Of a DNA stretch of 64,000 nucleotides, positions 38,901-61,669 are shown one piece after another. Position 1 is the first letter of the stretch; every line of letters begins with the position of its first letter. This DNA comes from Syngnathus acus (lineage: Eukaryota > Chordata > Actinopteri > Syngnathiformes > Syngnathidae). Made by a program: the position numbers and the translations under genes. The notes under the pieces were generated by a model that was not told the origin of the DNA, did no database searches, and worked only from the letters and a program-made list of their open reading frames with translations. The stretch is taken from positions 3,581,501 through 3,645,500 of the forward strand of contig NC_051103.1 of the NCBI RefSeq assembly GCF_901709675.1, written 5' to 3'.

Positions 38901-39133
38901 AGGCGCAGCGAGTTTTGGATGTTCTCCAGCACAGGCACGCTCCTGCACCGCAACAGCATCCCCACAATAAAACTCCGGCGGGACTCGTCAGAGATCTTCC
39001 ACAGGTTCAGCGAGCTGGGCGAGGACTCGCTTGTTCTGGAGACGAGAAAGAGGCAGGACGGGCACATTCCACACGGCTCGTCCGCATTGTCACACGCCGG
39101 CTGTCGGGCTGGCGAGCTCGGAGACTCGGACAT
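35708..39133 (-). CDS. fbxw10: F-box and WD40 repeat protein 10 (spliced, 12 coding exons)
   Basis: This is a putative substrate receptor of an SCF (Skp1-Cul1-F-box) E3 ubiquitin ligase. Twelve exons join in frame to about 728 residues. The N-terminal region has a small Cys cluster (C21, C24, C27) and a conserved block ending CLLLLRCDPELLSMAKNLI, like the amino end of mammalian FBXW10. An F-box (about 203-238) carries ISKLPSDLSKRIL and CMRVCKTWK. About six WD40 blades run from about 340 to 590, with motifs such as GHVGSIRVV, CDTSIRCWSV and RGVVKLWDA. The C-terminal tail is basic and Ser/Thr-rich. The protein is shorter than human FBXW10 (about 1,050 residues as I recall), mainly at the C-terminus. 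The start chosen is the first in-frame ATG. The in-frame sequence upstream is open but has no ATG. Confidence 0.9.
35983..36152 (-). CDS. fbxw10: fbxw10 coding exon 11 (post-propeller)
   Basis: Residues 603-658: ILVNATSCVKLYQFAKVFWD, then a Pro/Ser/Lys-rich linker. The acceptor is CTTTAG. The donor A/GTGAGT is a full consensus and avoids an in-frame TGA that follows at once. Confidence 0.85.
36194..36382 (-). CDS. fbxw10: fbxw10 coding exon 10 (WD40 blade 6)
   Basis: Residues 540-601: EVKSLTLAYLRVVTGCVDGK then IRIFNFLTGDCLRTI. The acceptor is CTACAG and the donor AC/GTAGGT. Confidence 0.91.
36461..36603 (-). CDS. fbxw10: fbxw10 coding exon 9 (WD40 blade 5)
   Basis: Residues 492-538: VIDAHSSAVRCMFVDEWHLL then SADTNGQVMAWS. 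The acceptor is GTTAG and the donor AA/GTAAGA. Confidence 0.91.
36664..36818 (-). CDS. fbxw10: fbxw10 coding exon 8 (WD40 blade 4)
   Basis: Residues 441-491, with WSLQTEKHLEDFNFKHRSSV then VFSSCDRGVVKLWDAENA. The acceptor is CCCAG and the donor AGG/GTGAGA. Confidence 0.92.
36966..37087 (-). CDS. fbxw10: fbxw10 coding exon 7 (WD40 blade 3)
   Basis: Residues 400-439: CWSVRTDQCVLVFYGHSSMI ends one blade and starts the next, then RLVSGAKDCTAK. The acceptor is TTGTAG and the donor G/GTAGAT. Confidence 0.92.
37147..37350 (-). CDS. fbxw10: fbxw10 coding exon 6 (WD40 blades 1-2)
   Basis: Residues 332-398. LSTASKDRAVRLLYV and MKGHVGSIRVV with WVITASCDTSI are typical WD40 blade pieces. The acceptor is TTTCAG and the donor AG/GTAGGC. 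Confidence 0.92.
37421..37527 (-). CDS. fbxw10: fbxw10 coding exon 5 (linker)
   Basis: Residues 296-330, MWPFESAYANIRTKTVRMEE then NIYCGPYFTSVLID. The acceptor is TTGTAG and the donor AC/GTAAGT. Confidence 0.86.
37589..37690 (-). CDS. fbxw10: fbxw10 coding exon 4 (linker)
   Basis: Residues 262-295, beginning RYKGVQMVNPSYARMVDVAV, a linker between the F-box and propeller. The acceptor is TTTTTAG and the donor CAC/GTAAGG, both phase 0. Confidence 0.85.
37763..37893 (-). CDS. fbxw10: fbxw10 coding exon 3 (F-box second half)
   Basis: Residues 219-261: LLDETMLKRCMRVCKTWKQR completes the F-box. The acceptor is GTCAG. The donor is uncertain: AAG/GTTGGT ends the exon at 37763, while GAG/GTTGGC, nine bases further, would add three residues. 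Both keep phase 0. Confidence 0.83.
38291..38464 (-). CDS. fbxw10: fbxw10 coding exon 2 (F-box first half)
   Basis: Residues 161-217. A Ser/Thr-rich linker leads to SGLNRNQDFISKLPSDLSKR, the start of the F-box. The acceptor is TTTACAG and the donor G/GTACGT. Confidence 0.9.
38656..39133 (-). CDS. fbxw10: fbxw10 coding exon 1 (N-terminal region)
   Basis: Residues 1-159. ATG at 39133, then SESPSSPARQ, a CGMCPSC cluster and a helical region with WEWFNESPEWVQTRYLCLLL. The donor is G/GTAATA, phase 1. Confidence 0.88.
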
Positions 39134-39500
39134 TTGGACTGGCTTGTTTGGGCTGTCAGCGTAGTTACCAGGCAATGCTCGTTACTACCACACATGATTA
39201 CCTCACAGTGTGCGGTGCATATTTGGAATGCATTTTAAATGAATAAATTAAAGTTTAACGCTTTAACAATTACGTTTAGTATGTGCGTTAGTAGCGTCTT
39301 GATGATGGATTGCGCACACGCAGTCGCGACACAGAAGACGACACGCTTCAAAGATGACGATTCTGCAGAACATTTTTGGGTGGGTGGGGGTTGTGGTGGG
39401 TAGCGAGAATAGAGTTAAAAGTTAATGTTATGGGGATTTTTAAACATGTCAAATGCATGTCTAAAATGTAGATAAAAAACGATCAATAAAAGTGTAGGTA
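39134..39500. other. fbxw10 upstream region
   Basis: Contains the 5' leader of fbxw10. No TATA box is evident. A GC-richer patch at 39,290-39,355 could be promoter sequence. Confidence 0.4.
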
Positions 39501-39513
39501 AAAATAAAAAACG
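39501..39513 (-). terminator. RNA polymerase III T-run terminator of tRNA-Gly
   Basis: On the minus strand the bases directly after the tRNA read CG, six T, A, then a further T run. This is a standard pol III stop. Confidence 0.85.
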
Positions 39514-39584
39514 TGCGCCGCCCGGGAATCGAACCCGGGTCGCAAGAATGGGAATCTTGCATGATACCACTACACCAGCGGCGC
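39514..39584 (-). tRNA. tRNA-Gly (anticodon CCC)
   Basis: A 71-base cloverleaf on the minus strand. The 7-bp acceptor stem GCGCCGC/GCGGCGC pairs perfectly with an A discriminator. The D arm carries TGGTGTAGTGGTAT (A box), and the anticodon stem-loop CAAGATTCCCATTCTTG shows anticodon CCC. The T arm has GGTTCGATTCC (B box). No intron and no encoded CCA. A T-run pol III terminator follows at once. The sequence looks identical to vertebrate tRNA-Gly-CCC as I recall it, so it is probably functional. Confidence 0.97.
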
Positions 39585-42500
39585 TGACGGTATTTGTAGT
39601 TGAATATTTTGTATATATAGATATTTACATTAAGTTGAATAAAATTAGGCCAAGCATTTTTTTAGCTGTTCAAACGTTCTTGCGAACCTCACCCAATTGT
39701 TTATCACCTTTTATAACAAAAATTCATCTATCGAACATTCGAAAACGATTGTTGTATTCCGGACGTCTTCGAGCTTCGTAGCTGTAAAAACTTTGTCTTA
39801 TTCTTTGAGTCAATAATAGTTAACAATGTGAGCAACAGGTAGTAAATATAGGTTAAAACGTCAATTTAAAAAAAGTATATCTACAAAAGTCGCAGCCGTG
39901 TAATTTGTCTAAACGGAGTTTCCGTCAAATTTAAAATCAGTTGTAATGTTCGCATAATGGCCACAAGGTGGCGGTATTGTAATGTAAATAAACAAAAGCC
40001 CTCTTAACCGAGCCTTTCCGGAGTGCCTGACTGCACAAATGAAAAAATACCGTAATTAAAATCATTACTTTCCCCACTCAAGCTCCATCTTAGCTCATCA
40101 ATTAGCTCTCTTATTATTGCTTATGGCCCAAAAAGGTTCAATCAAAGCAACTGGACTATTCCTGTTTGTAGAAAACTTTTAATTTTATTTTTATATTTAT
40201 TTTTCCATAAGGCTTCTTCAGTCCTAAAATTTAGGCATGGAGTCTCAATATTTATACCTTGGAGGGTTTGTTCAACTATAAATTCATGGTCACTCAGTTT
40301 AGGGTCAAAGGTGCCTTTCGGATTGTGAATAGATGCATTATTGCTTTTAAGCAGCTGCAGGCTTCCTGTGCAATCAATCCCAACTTTATTACATGGGGAG
40401 CAGCATCAAAATTTAATGTGATCGAGATGAGGCGACCAAGTTATTTAGGGGTTGACTAGCTCAATTGTCCTCAGTTCAGAGGCCAGACGCTTCCAAAAGG
40501 TCACACATTTGAAGGGTTAATGGATGTCGCGGCGCAAAAAGTCAAGTCGTGCATTTGTGGAATCGACGTGCAGATGTTGTTTTGATTTGCTAGAAACACT
40601 GCATTTTGCAAATGTGTTGCCGTGATGCAACTTAAATTGCTCAACGGAGGCACTCAAGCTTAATGAAGTGTTTATTTTAACATGAATTATGCAAAGTTTG
40701 CATTTATTGTCAGGGCAAGGAAATGGAGTGGTGAAATCACAAGAAAAAACAAAAGGGGACCTATGATTATTCTTTTTTTTCAACATTTATAACAATAAGA
40801 TGGAAGATTAGCCAAACGGACAAATATCTATGAATTTCAAAATAGCTTTTATTATAAATGACATTGCAAAATTGGTAGAGAGAAGAGTTAAAATGGCAAC
40901 TGGTCAAGCAAGTGAATAAAATGGCGGAATCAAGGATACATTACTTGTAATATAAATCTTATCAATAATTCAGTCAACTTCATTATTACACTCATTTTTT
41001 TCATATTGTTACTTTGTCTTTGCAAATGAGTGATTTGAACTTTAATCCTCGCGTTGTTTCCGACATAATTGGATCAGCTTTTCTCGGAAAGTATAATTAC
41101 TTCTTTTGTGCCGCTTGTTTTTTTTATTCCCTAGTGAGCGAGCTGCACGCAACAATAGTCACTTGTGTTGTATTTATATATAAAATGTGTCCTGAGACAC
41201 ACAAGGACTTGGTGTGTCTTCTTTAAATGTTAGCAGATTGATATTGGCGACATCCTCTGAAATATACATATTCTGTTCATCCTTCTTTTCTATTATTATT
41301 TCTAATATACTGTTGCGAAAGAAAGGCACAACAGATGGTTGATGGGAGATTATCACGACAGGAAGAAGCGCCATGAGGCCAATTAGAGAAGCGGATAGAT
41401 GGCAGGAGGACCAATGAGAATTCTTCTTCCTTAGCTACTGGACATATTTTGGACTTTTCATTTCATTTAGTGATGAATAACATGCTAGTTCGTATCGGGA
41501 GGTAAACCTATGCTACACATAATAACCAAAATATTAGAAACTAGCATGGGGGGAGGGTCGCTCACTCGGAAAACGTGAAAGGACTGTTTCCTCTCATTAA
41601 GAAGATTTCCCACTCCTCATGTGGCCCATCACGGCGGTGTCATGTGGAGGAATTTTTGATGTCTTTTAATCACCTTTGAACTCTTGCAAGTTCTCAAAAG
41701 AAAAGAGATGGAGAGGATTCCAGCGCCGCCTAATAAATTAATCAACGGTAGAGAGTTTGAATTGAAACAAAGGGAAAGGATCTCCAGTGGAGATGTGGAG
41801 GAGCAACAAGATGACGTTAAGAGGATTATGTTCATGAAACATGACAATTTTCTGCCGTTTTTCCGACGGAATATGTGATGGGAGGCTGACAGAAAAGGTG
41901 GAATAATTTGGACCCTCAAGACGTTCGGCTGTCAGACTTCACTTCCTGTAGGACGAAGTAAAAAGTTGCCCTCAAAAATCACTCGTGGGGAAAAGAAAAA
42001 AGTGTGACTGATGTTAAGTAGCCAACCACTTGGTACTACTGCATGTTATGATTGACAGTCAAGAGGGCGGGACCGAAAGATAGTCTACACTAATTGGCCA
42101 ATTTGAAGTGTGAACCTCGGACCATGAAAAAGTTCAATTCATTTGCATATTGAGCTGTCAATCATCCCACAGTCGGGACCGAGCACATCCCACATGGGCT
42201 TTCCCAGTCCGAGGCCTAAATTAGCATAAAAAAAAGTAAAACACACCAATCAGTGCATTTCATTCTTTTACTCTGGTCAGCCGTGCAGGGAAGAACTGAA
42301 GAAAAAAAAGACCAAACAAATGGTGGCATTAGGCTACACTTAATTCAATTAGCCTGAAGGAATAACGGAGAGTTTGTGCGAGTGTATGTGCGAGGCAATC
42401 TAGATATTCCCCCCAGTAATATTATGGTTAATAATGTGTCATTGGTGATTGATGGTGCACAAACTAATTCGCATTTTTACGTCGGTGCGTGTTTGTTTGT

Positions 42501-44189
42501 CACGGTTCCGTTGTGTGTGCATGTTCCTCGTGTCATGTTTACACATATTTTTTTGTACTATATATTTAATCATGGAAGTGAATATAAAAGTAACGTAAAA
42601 GAAATTGTGACTCAAAAGGCAAAAAAAAAAAAAAGGTTGCGATCTTGCTGGCTAATTTACAGTCGTGGCGAGAATCGAAAAACTGCAAGATACCTGGAGG
42701 AGCCATTTTTTGATTGATGTCACACTTGGCCTGAATGTGTTCATCTCTCTTCCCTTTTGTCCTTTACGTTGTGTCACGCTGGGCGTGTTTGCACGTGTGC
42801 GTGTCATATTCACCGTGTTTTGCCGTCTCAAATCAATCTGGTCGTGAATGAGAGAAAAAAAAAAAAAATGGCAACCCGGTAAAGGTTGAGCTGCTTTCGT
42901 TTGGATTATTAGATTTTTGAACAGTTGGGCAACTCCTTTTCCGAAAGCTTCAGGTACTATCCTGAGCGTAATCATCGTTAGTGTCATTACGGGGCAGAAT
43001 CTTTCCTGCCCCTGGGGCCGCCGTTCCATCATTGCGACCGGCGGTAAGAACCGCAAATGACAGCTGTGATTCATAAGCGCTGCTTTTTGCCTTTCGTCTC
43101 TGCAAAAGACAGAATTTAGTTGACATTGAGCATTTTTTTTTTTTTGTAATAATAATCAAATGTCGCAATCGCTGCGATGACTCAAGAGTGGGTTTTTTAA
43201 AAATCATTCTTCAAACGCCATGAAGCGCTTTAAAAAGTCCTCGGTGGATATTTAGTTCAAGTGAGGGCTTATAAAAATAACTTCAAAGTATCTTTGATGG
43301 GATTGTGTGAGGTCAAAGTTCAAACTAATATTAGTTTTCATATTACCTGCATTGAATTACATTTTTTGAACCCGTCTCCAGGGTAGACCCGGGTTCGGGA
43401 TTGCGGTTAAGGAAAGGGACAACATCTCCAACATATTTGACCTTCATTATCCAAGCTGACGGATGGCAGCATTGTGAGGGACCACCAACGATATTTTTTA
43501 TTTCTTCCTCTTCATCACACCCAACGTTTGGGTGATGACATCATCAAACGATGGAGAGCGGTCGCCCTTGGTTTTTTTTCCTCGGACCTAGTCACTCATC
43601 ACTTTGTTGTGACAAGTGGCATAATGGAAGGAGGAAGAGGAAGAGGAAGAGGAGGGAACGTGCCTTCATGCCACTTAACCCCTCCCACCATCAAGGCCGC
43701 CGTACGTTCCTGTTGGTCGCAACATTAGGTACATTTACACCATCCAGGAAGATCAAATCTCAATTGATAATTCAAATTTCATAAAACAATAAGTCACTTG
43801 ATGACATGCCTTCCAATTGACCTCATTTGCATGGAAACAACAAATGTGTCCTCAAAGCGTCTCCACCGAGTTCTTTGTTGTTGAAAAAGGGGGTCAATGA
43901 CACAATATTTCATGTTTTGTTCCCTTGCTGTTGTTTTATGGCAGTGTAACACGTGCCAATGACGTGAGGCTATCATGATCGTCAAACTGGGGTTTGTCCC
44001 ATCAGGGAGTATTGATGGCGATGATCTTGAAGATGACATTTATCGCTTCCATTTGACACGCAAGAGGACAAAGAGGAGGGTCCGACGCATTTAGTGACGT
44101 TCGCCCTCATTCCGCAGAGGTCAGGCTATTTCACCGTGTCTTTTCATTTCATGTATTGCCATTGGGAAAAAATTTAGGGTGTGGCGACG
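39585..44189. other. Intergenic stretch, tRNA gene to minisatellite
   Basis: CTCF-like motif at 39.96 kb; otherwise unique AT-rich sequence with short chance open frames (for example 41,684-41,878). Confidence 0.6.
39959..39976 (+). promoter_or_regulatory. CTCF-like motif
   Basis: GGCCACAAGGTGGCGGTA matches the CTCF core CCASYAGRKGGCRS at 13 of 14 positions. It lies between fbxw10 and grin2c, 0.4 kb from the tRNA gene, where an insulator would be plausible. Binding is inferred only. Confidence 0.5.
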
Positions 44190-44800
44190 GTTAGGTTTTT
44201 CCGTTAGGATTCAATATCTAAGGTTAGGTCATAGGATTGGATTGGGGTTAGGATTATAGGTTTAGGATTGGGGTTAGGGTTAGGTTTGGGGTTAGGACTA
44301 TAGGTTCAGGATTGGGTTAGGGTTATAGGTTCAAATTGGGGTTAGGATTATAGGTTCAGGATTGTGGTTAGGATTATAGGGTCAGGATTGTGGTTAGGAT
44401 TATAGGTCAGGATTGGGGCTAGGAATATAAATCAGGATTGGGGCTAGGATTCTAGGTTTAGGATTGGGATTCTAGGTTTAGGAGTGGGGTTAGGTTTATA
44501 GGTATAGGATTGCGGTTAGGACTATAGGTTCAGGATTGGGTTAGGGTTATAGGTTCAAATTGGGGTTAGGATTATAGGTTCAGGATTGTGGTTAGGATTA
44601 TAGGTCAGGATTGGGGCTAGGATTATAGGTCAGGATTGGGGCTAGGATTCTAGGTTTAGGATTGGGATTCTAGGTTTAGGAGTGGGGTTAGGATTATAGG
44701 TATAGGATTGTGGTTAGGATTATAGGTCAGGATTGGGGATAGGATTATAGGTTCAGGATTGTGGTTAGGATTATAGGTGCAGGATTGGAGTTTGTTACTG
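44190..44800 (+). repeat. Telomere-like minisatellite with a higher-order unit
   Basis: About 600 bases of degenerate units such as GGTTAGGATTATAGGTTCAGGATTG, period about 26-28 bases. A long block beginning GTTAGGACTATAGGTTCAGG at 44,291 recurs at 44,515 with near identity, so there is a higher-order duplication of 224 bases. Confidence 0.9.
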
Positions 44801-47800
44801 GTGAGGGTGCAAATGAGGTTGCAAAAATTAGTGCTGAGACGCTGCACGCACGTCTCAGGGTGTCGTCACTATTGCATTGTTATTTATTCATGCTGATTTT
44901 ATACCGTAGGTCGGAGCTGAGTTGGGAGTGCGTGCATGTGTAATTGTGATGCGGCATTTAATACTCTTTAATTCAGCGTAATCACATCAGGAGCTGCTCC
45001 TCTCGTTTCAGAAGCGCGCCGACCGGTTTCAAGCGGCAAATCCCACGGGCCCCCACGTTCAATTATCCGTTTGTGCTTCAAATCACAAAAAAATACGGTT
45101 GTTTGAACACGATGTTCTGGATGAGTTACACTTTTAGATGTTTTTTGCACAGGTGGAATTGGGACGCATTTACTGTCACACAGGTTGTGTGTAAAAGGAT
45201 GCCCGCGAGGGTTTCAGAGGTCACGGACAAATTGAAGGTGTGCAAACTGTCACCGATTCTTTTAATGACTTTACGCTCCACATCCTTTGCCCATCTCTCT
45301 TGCCCTGCAACCTCGAAAACATAAAATGAAAACCGCAACAGCTGCCAAATGAACATGATTGTGAACTCTGCCCTAAGGAAATACTACGTATGTGGGCAAC
45401 AAGGAATCTTGCTTTGACATTTCTCTCATTTCAGGTCTTCTAAGAAATATTCCTTGTATAGAGACTATTGGGAATGATAAATATTAAATATTAGAATTTA
45501 GGTTGTAAATGTAGGTCAGTGCTTCTGGTTGTGTTTAGGCTGGCAGAAAACAAAGTTAATTTTCACCATTTCATTTTGAATTGGTGCCACTGGATTTATT
45601 CAACCAGAAGAGTCAAAGAGTCACATTTACGTTTGGATAGCATCTTTCACGTAAAATTCCCAAATTGGTAATTCTTTGTTTCCGCCGGTAAGGTGTGTGT
45701 TTCATCGAAAAAGCAACAGCATGTGTAGCCTCTGGCTAAATGACCTGATTTAGCATCTGGACCAGTGAGTGAGACAGAAGGAGGACGAGGAGATGGACAT
45801 GAATTCAATGAGTCCACAGAAACTCTCTCTAGAGGGGTTGCTTTTGTCTTGGAAATTGATTATCAGGATTATGTAAAGTAAAGGATTAAACTGATAAACA
45901 ATCAGGATAAATGTCACTTGATTTGCGAATCCGGCAGGTTTTGGAATCGTCTCCCCAAAGTTCTAATAGCCGCTGTCGTCTTTTTGATTTCCTCTGAGAA
46001 GCTAACGGAAATGGAGTTGGCTCTTCCATTTCATGAAGTTCTGTCCGTATCACCTCCAAGTAACATCTACACATAAAAATAGCCCGGAGAAAAGCAAAAT
46101 TTGGACTTACCCATGTTTACGTTTCGGCGATGTAGAATCTTTTGGCTTGACGAACGAAAAAGCACAAAGTTGTGATGTCACTCGTACAAAAACTTTGATA
46201 TGGTAATTAAGATGCTGTCTCATTAAGTCACTTACCCTGTCTTTAAATCGGTGACAGACACAATTCCCCGCCAAAGGCTCCATTATCCATCATCACCCCG
46301 GCTATTTTGGAGATTACAAATGAGATTTAATATTTAAAATCGCACGACGGGGGCGGGAGAATGTTTCTCTGGATTCCATCTTTATTGTTCCGCTTATTCG
46401 ATTACATTCTTTCCACCACCCCCGTACCTTGAAATTGGGTTTGAATAGGAGGCAGGGCTTGGTTTCCGGGCCCGTCTGAATGGGCCAAGCGGCGGGGAGA
46501 TGGGAACGATTGTATCGGAATTGTGCCTGAAGATTGGGCTCGTAATTAACGTTCCTGCTAGCCGGCAGATCCAATCGTCTCGGATTGGGAGACAAGCTGC
46601 GGCCCGAGCCAGACACACACACACACTTTAGTGTTTTCACAGTGATAAAGCCTTGATCGTACCTCAAACGCGTGTTTGGGTGTCCAGATTTGTTAACCTT
46701 TGACCCCTACCCAACTTTTCCGAGAATACTAACCCTTTACCCGAACCGAAAAATGTTATCAACTCAAATAATTGTCAGATTATACTTTGAAGACTTCGTC
46801 GCAACGATGAAACGGGCTGCGGTGGACGTCACATGGTAACTTTCATCTTCTTTGATGAACGAGGTTTCCAGACACCTTTGGAGGGATTTCCGCTCAAACG
46901 TCTCCCACTTTTTCCTCAGTATTCTCTCATTAACACCCCTTGTCTCGCAACTACAGAAATAGATCTCGCGCTCACTTCCCCACCTGTTCTCATATATACC
47001 CCCCCCGTCCCCCTATCTCTGCATGGCTCGCTGTTATCTCCCCCACTCAAAGTCACCCTCAACATCTCCCCCATTCTTGTGCTTTTTGATCTAAAGGTAA
47101 AAAAACTTCCTTATCTTGACAACACGAATCAAGATGTAAAAGGCTATTCATAAAAATAGACACACATTTGTAGTCATCCAAAAAGGCTCTTTAATTGGTC
47201 TAAGTGATTAATTACAGGGTGAGGGCGATTGGTAATATAGATAGTATAATAGCTTTCAATCACCTCATTTAAAAATTGATTATTAAGCAATTAAAAGTGG
47301 CGCGAGGGAAGCGGGGGGGAGGATGACGAGGGAATACAAAAGAGTGGAAAAGAGAGAGCGATGAAAATCCTAATAGGCAAACTGAGCACGTATATTAGTA
47401 ACAAATATGCTATCTTGACACAATGTGCCAGAAACGTGAATAGAAAATTTGTGAGTGACTATAAATTCCTATTGTAAGTCGATTACATGAATGACACTGA
47501 AATAACATCTTAGCAATATAACATTTTGGAATAAATATTCGAAGTATTGTGAGGCCCTTGTGTAATTTCTGTGCTGTATTGTGGCCCTACAAGGAGCACA
47601 TGGTTGGAATGAATAAGACACCTCGTGCTGGTCAGTGCTGTCCGGATCGTACCACCCTCGTGTTCATGTGGACTGCGTTCACGTTTTTTTTCCGAGACTC
47701 GTATGGCACCCACCTGCAAAGTTTAGCGGCAAGCCGTTTTGTCTACTCCTGCTAGCAAACGAGCTAGCTTCCAAACAAACGCTATCGAAACATCTAACAA

Positions 47801-48319
47801 GAAGCTTAAAGCTTACTGATCCACACGATTCTTCTTCTCTGACAATAATAAGCTACAGTAGTACGTTGTTATAAAAATAGATAGCCGCTTTGAAGAAGTT
47901 ACCTGATGTCTGTTCGCAGATGTCTCAAACCGATATCATCCTAGCATAGCGCTGCCCTGTCAAAATTTCCTCAACTCTTCACATTCTTTCATGATGCGTT
48001 TGTGTTTCTTTTTGTTTTTATGGTGACAGATGTGATCCTTTAATCCCCGTCGCTATCTCTTCACAGTTGGCGACATGACACCAGAGTTTGGATCCCATCC
48101 ACGGTAAAATATGTACACCACAAACCACGAATCACAGCATGAAAATTCCGGTTATACTTCCATCACAAAGCGACACCATGGACAATTTAGTGCACAAAAC
48201 GCACAAGCGAGAGGATCCCCATCTTCAGTGCATATGTTCACAATCGTTGAAGGTCTCCCCAAAAATTAGCCAACCTTCTCCACAGTGGTCAGTTGTAAAT
48301 TCTCCTTGGTCTTTATGGT
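44800..48319. other. Intergenic stretch and probable grin2c 3' UTR
   Basis: Unique sequence. A block at 47,185-47,310 is rich in TAATTA/TAATTG/GATTA cores. The part adjoining 48,319 should include the grin2c 3' UTR, whose end I could not fix. Confidence 0.5.
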
Positions 48320-60644
<12,325 letters not shown>

Positions 60645-60978
60645 GTTGGCACCCTACTTCCTGTGTAGACAGGACAGAACATTCTCAACTTCAAAAAATA
60701 ATAACTTCATATATCACCTAAACGAGTACTGATACCTGAAGTACAGTAACAAAATATGTTTTGTTCATACCCGGTAAATGTGTCAGCGTGTGTTGGTGCA
60801 TGTAATCCGCCTTAATCCTGCCCCTGGTGTCATGGTGGTAATCATCATTCCATCGCTACACGTCTACACGAGTGACAGACGAGCCAAGCGGCGGGTCGTC
60901 GATCCTCCATCGGTACGCGCCGCGTGACACCATTGTTAGCATTAAGCTAGCTGGCTTTTGTTGGGGCGTAATAATATA

Positions 60979-61039
60979 TACCGTAATTTTCGGACTATAA
61001 ACCACACAAATTGCGGTTTATAGTCCGAAATTTACGGTA
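60979..61039. mobile_element. Palindromic MITE-like element
   Basis: Two 27-base arms (60,979-61,005 and 61,013-61,039) are inverted copies with two mismatches around a 7-base spacer. The arm TACCGTAATTTTCGGACTAT is close to a terminal motif (TACCGTATTTTCCGGACTATAA type) that I know to be abundant in vertebrate genomes. The whole unit is about 61 bases, so it would be a minimal, internally deleted copy. Confidence 0.7.
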
Positions 61040-61434
61040 GTTTATTTTCATGTGTGTCTGCTGACGAGCACCTATAATCATATTTTGTCCGCAAAAGTCT
61101 GAAACCGGTACGGGGTTTATAATTCTCTGAAGCATCTGCCGAATCGTCCTTTTGATGCTAAGTTCAGGTGCAGCAGACATTCGGCCCAGCTGAGCCATTC
61201 AGTGATGTTCAATGGTTAATTTATTCAGGATCACGTGTTCATATTACTCTACGGGTTTACCAACCTACAGCGACGATACAACACCGTGCAAATCAACTGT
61301 CAAAACATCCAAATGTGAAACGGTTACTTAAGAATCCGAAGACGTTTTCTCCCGGACCTTTGACTTGACACTCGCTATACAGGACAGGGCGGCTAATTAA
61401 ATATTCAGAAGGTCAACGTTGGGTCGCGGACAGG

Positions 61435-61440
61435 CCAATC
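61435..61440 (+). promoter_or_regulatory. CCAAT box upstream of the 61.46 kb open frame
   Basis: CCAATC preceded by GGTCGCGGACAGG in a short GC-rich patch, 17 bases before the ATG at 61457. Confidence 0.3.
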
Positions 61441-61456
61441 GAGTGGTGCGTTCCTC

Positions 61457-61663
61457 ATGAATGTTAACGATACCGACCAAGCTGACATGAAAGGACTCCC
61501 GGGGAAAGAATGGCTAGCGGAACAAATCAACCTTAACGAGCCCCCGGCTAAACGTTTAAGGTCGGTAGTGTTACGTTCTCACCTTGCTTGTTATACAGAC
61601 GGACATGGGACAAGTTATCGTTGTTCTCGTTCAGGAAGTGACCCGTCTTTATCTACTAATTGA
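61457..61663 (+). CDS. Short open frame, possible first exon of a divergent gene
   Basis: Sixty-eight codons start at an ATG 17 bases after a CCAAT box (61435-61440). The first 36 residues look protein-like, with MKGLPGKEWLAEQINLNEPP followed by a basic AKRLRS that could be part of a nuclear localisation signal. A possible donor TCG/GTAGTG follows at about 61,565. Beyond that the frame is less convincing. It points away from grin2c, whose ATG is 0.8 kb to the left. Not recognised; chance is possible. Confidence 0.3.
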   Translation: MNVNDTDQADMKGLPGKEWLAEQINLNEPPAKRLRSVVLRSHLACYTDGHGTSYRCSRSGSDPSLSTN

Positions 61664-61669
61664 CACACT

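Noticed and set aside
38656-39175. Longer N-terminus for fbxw10 starting at 39,175
   Set aside because: The codon at 39,175 is TTG, not ATG. The first ATG in frame is at 39,133.
43619-43652. GGAAGAGGAAGAGG run as a possible repeat-encoded protein
   Set aside because: A short purine microsatellite; nothing supports translation.
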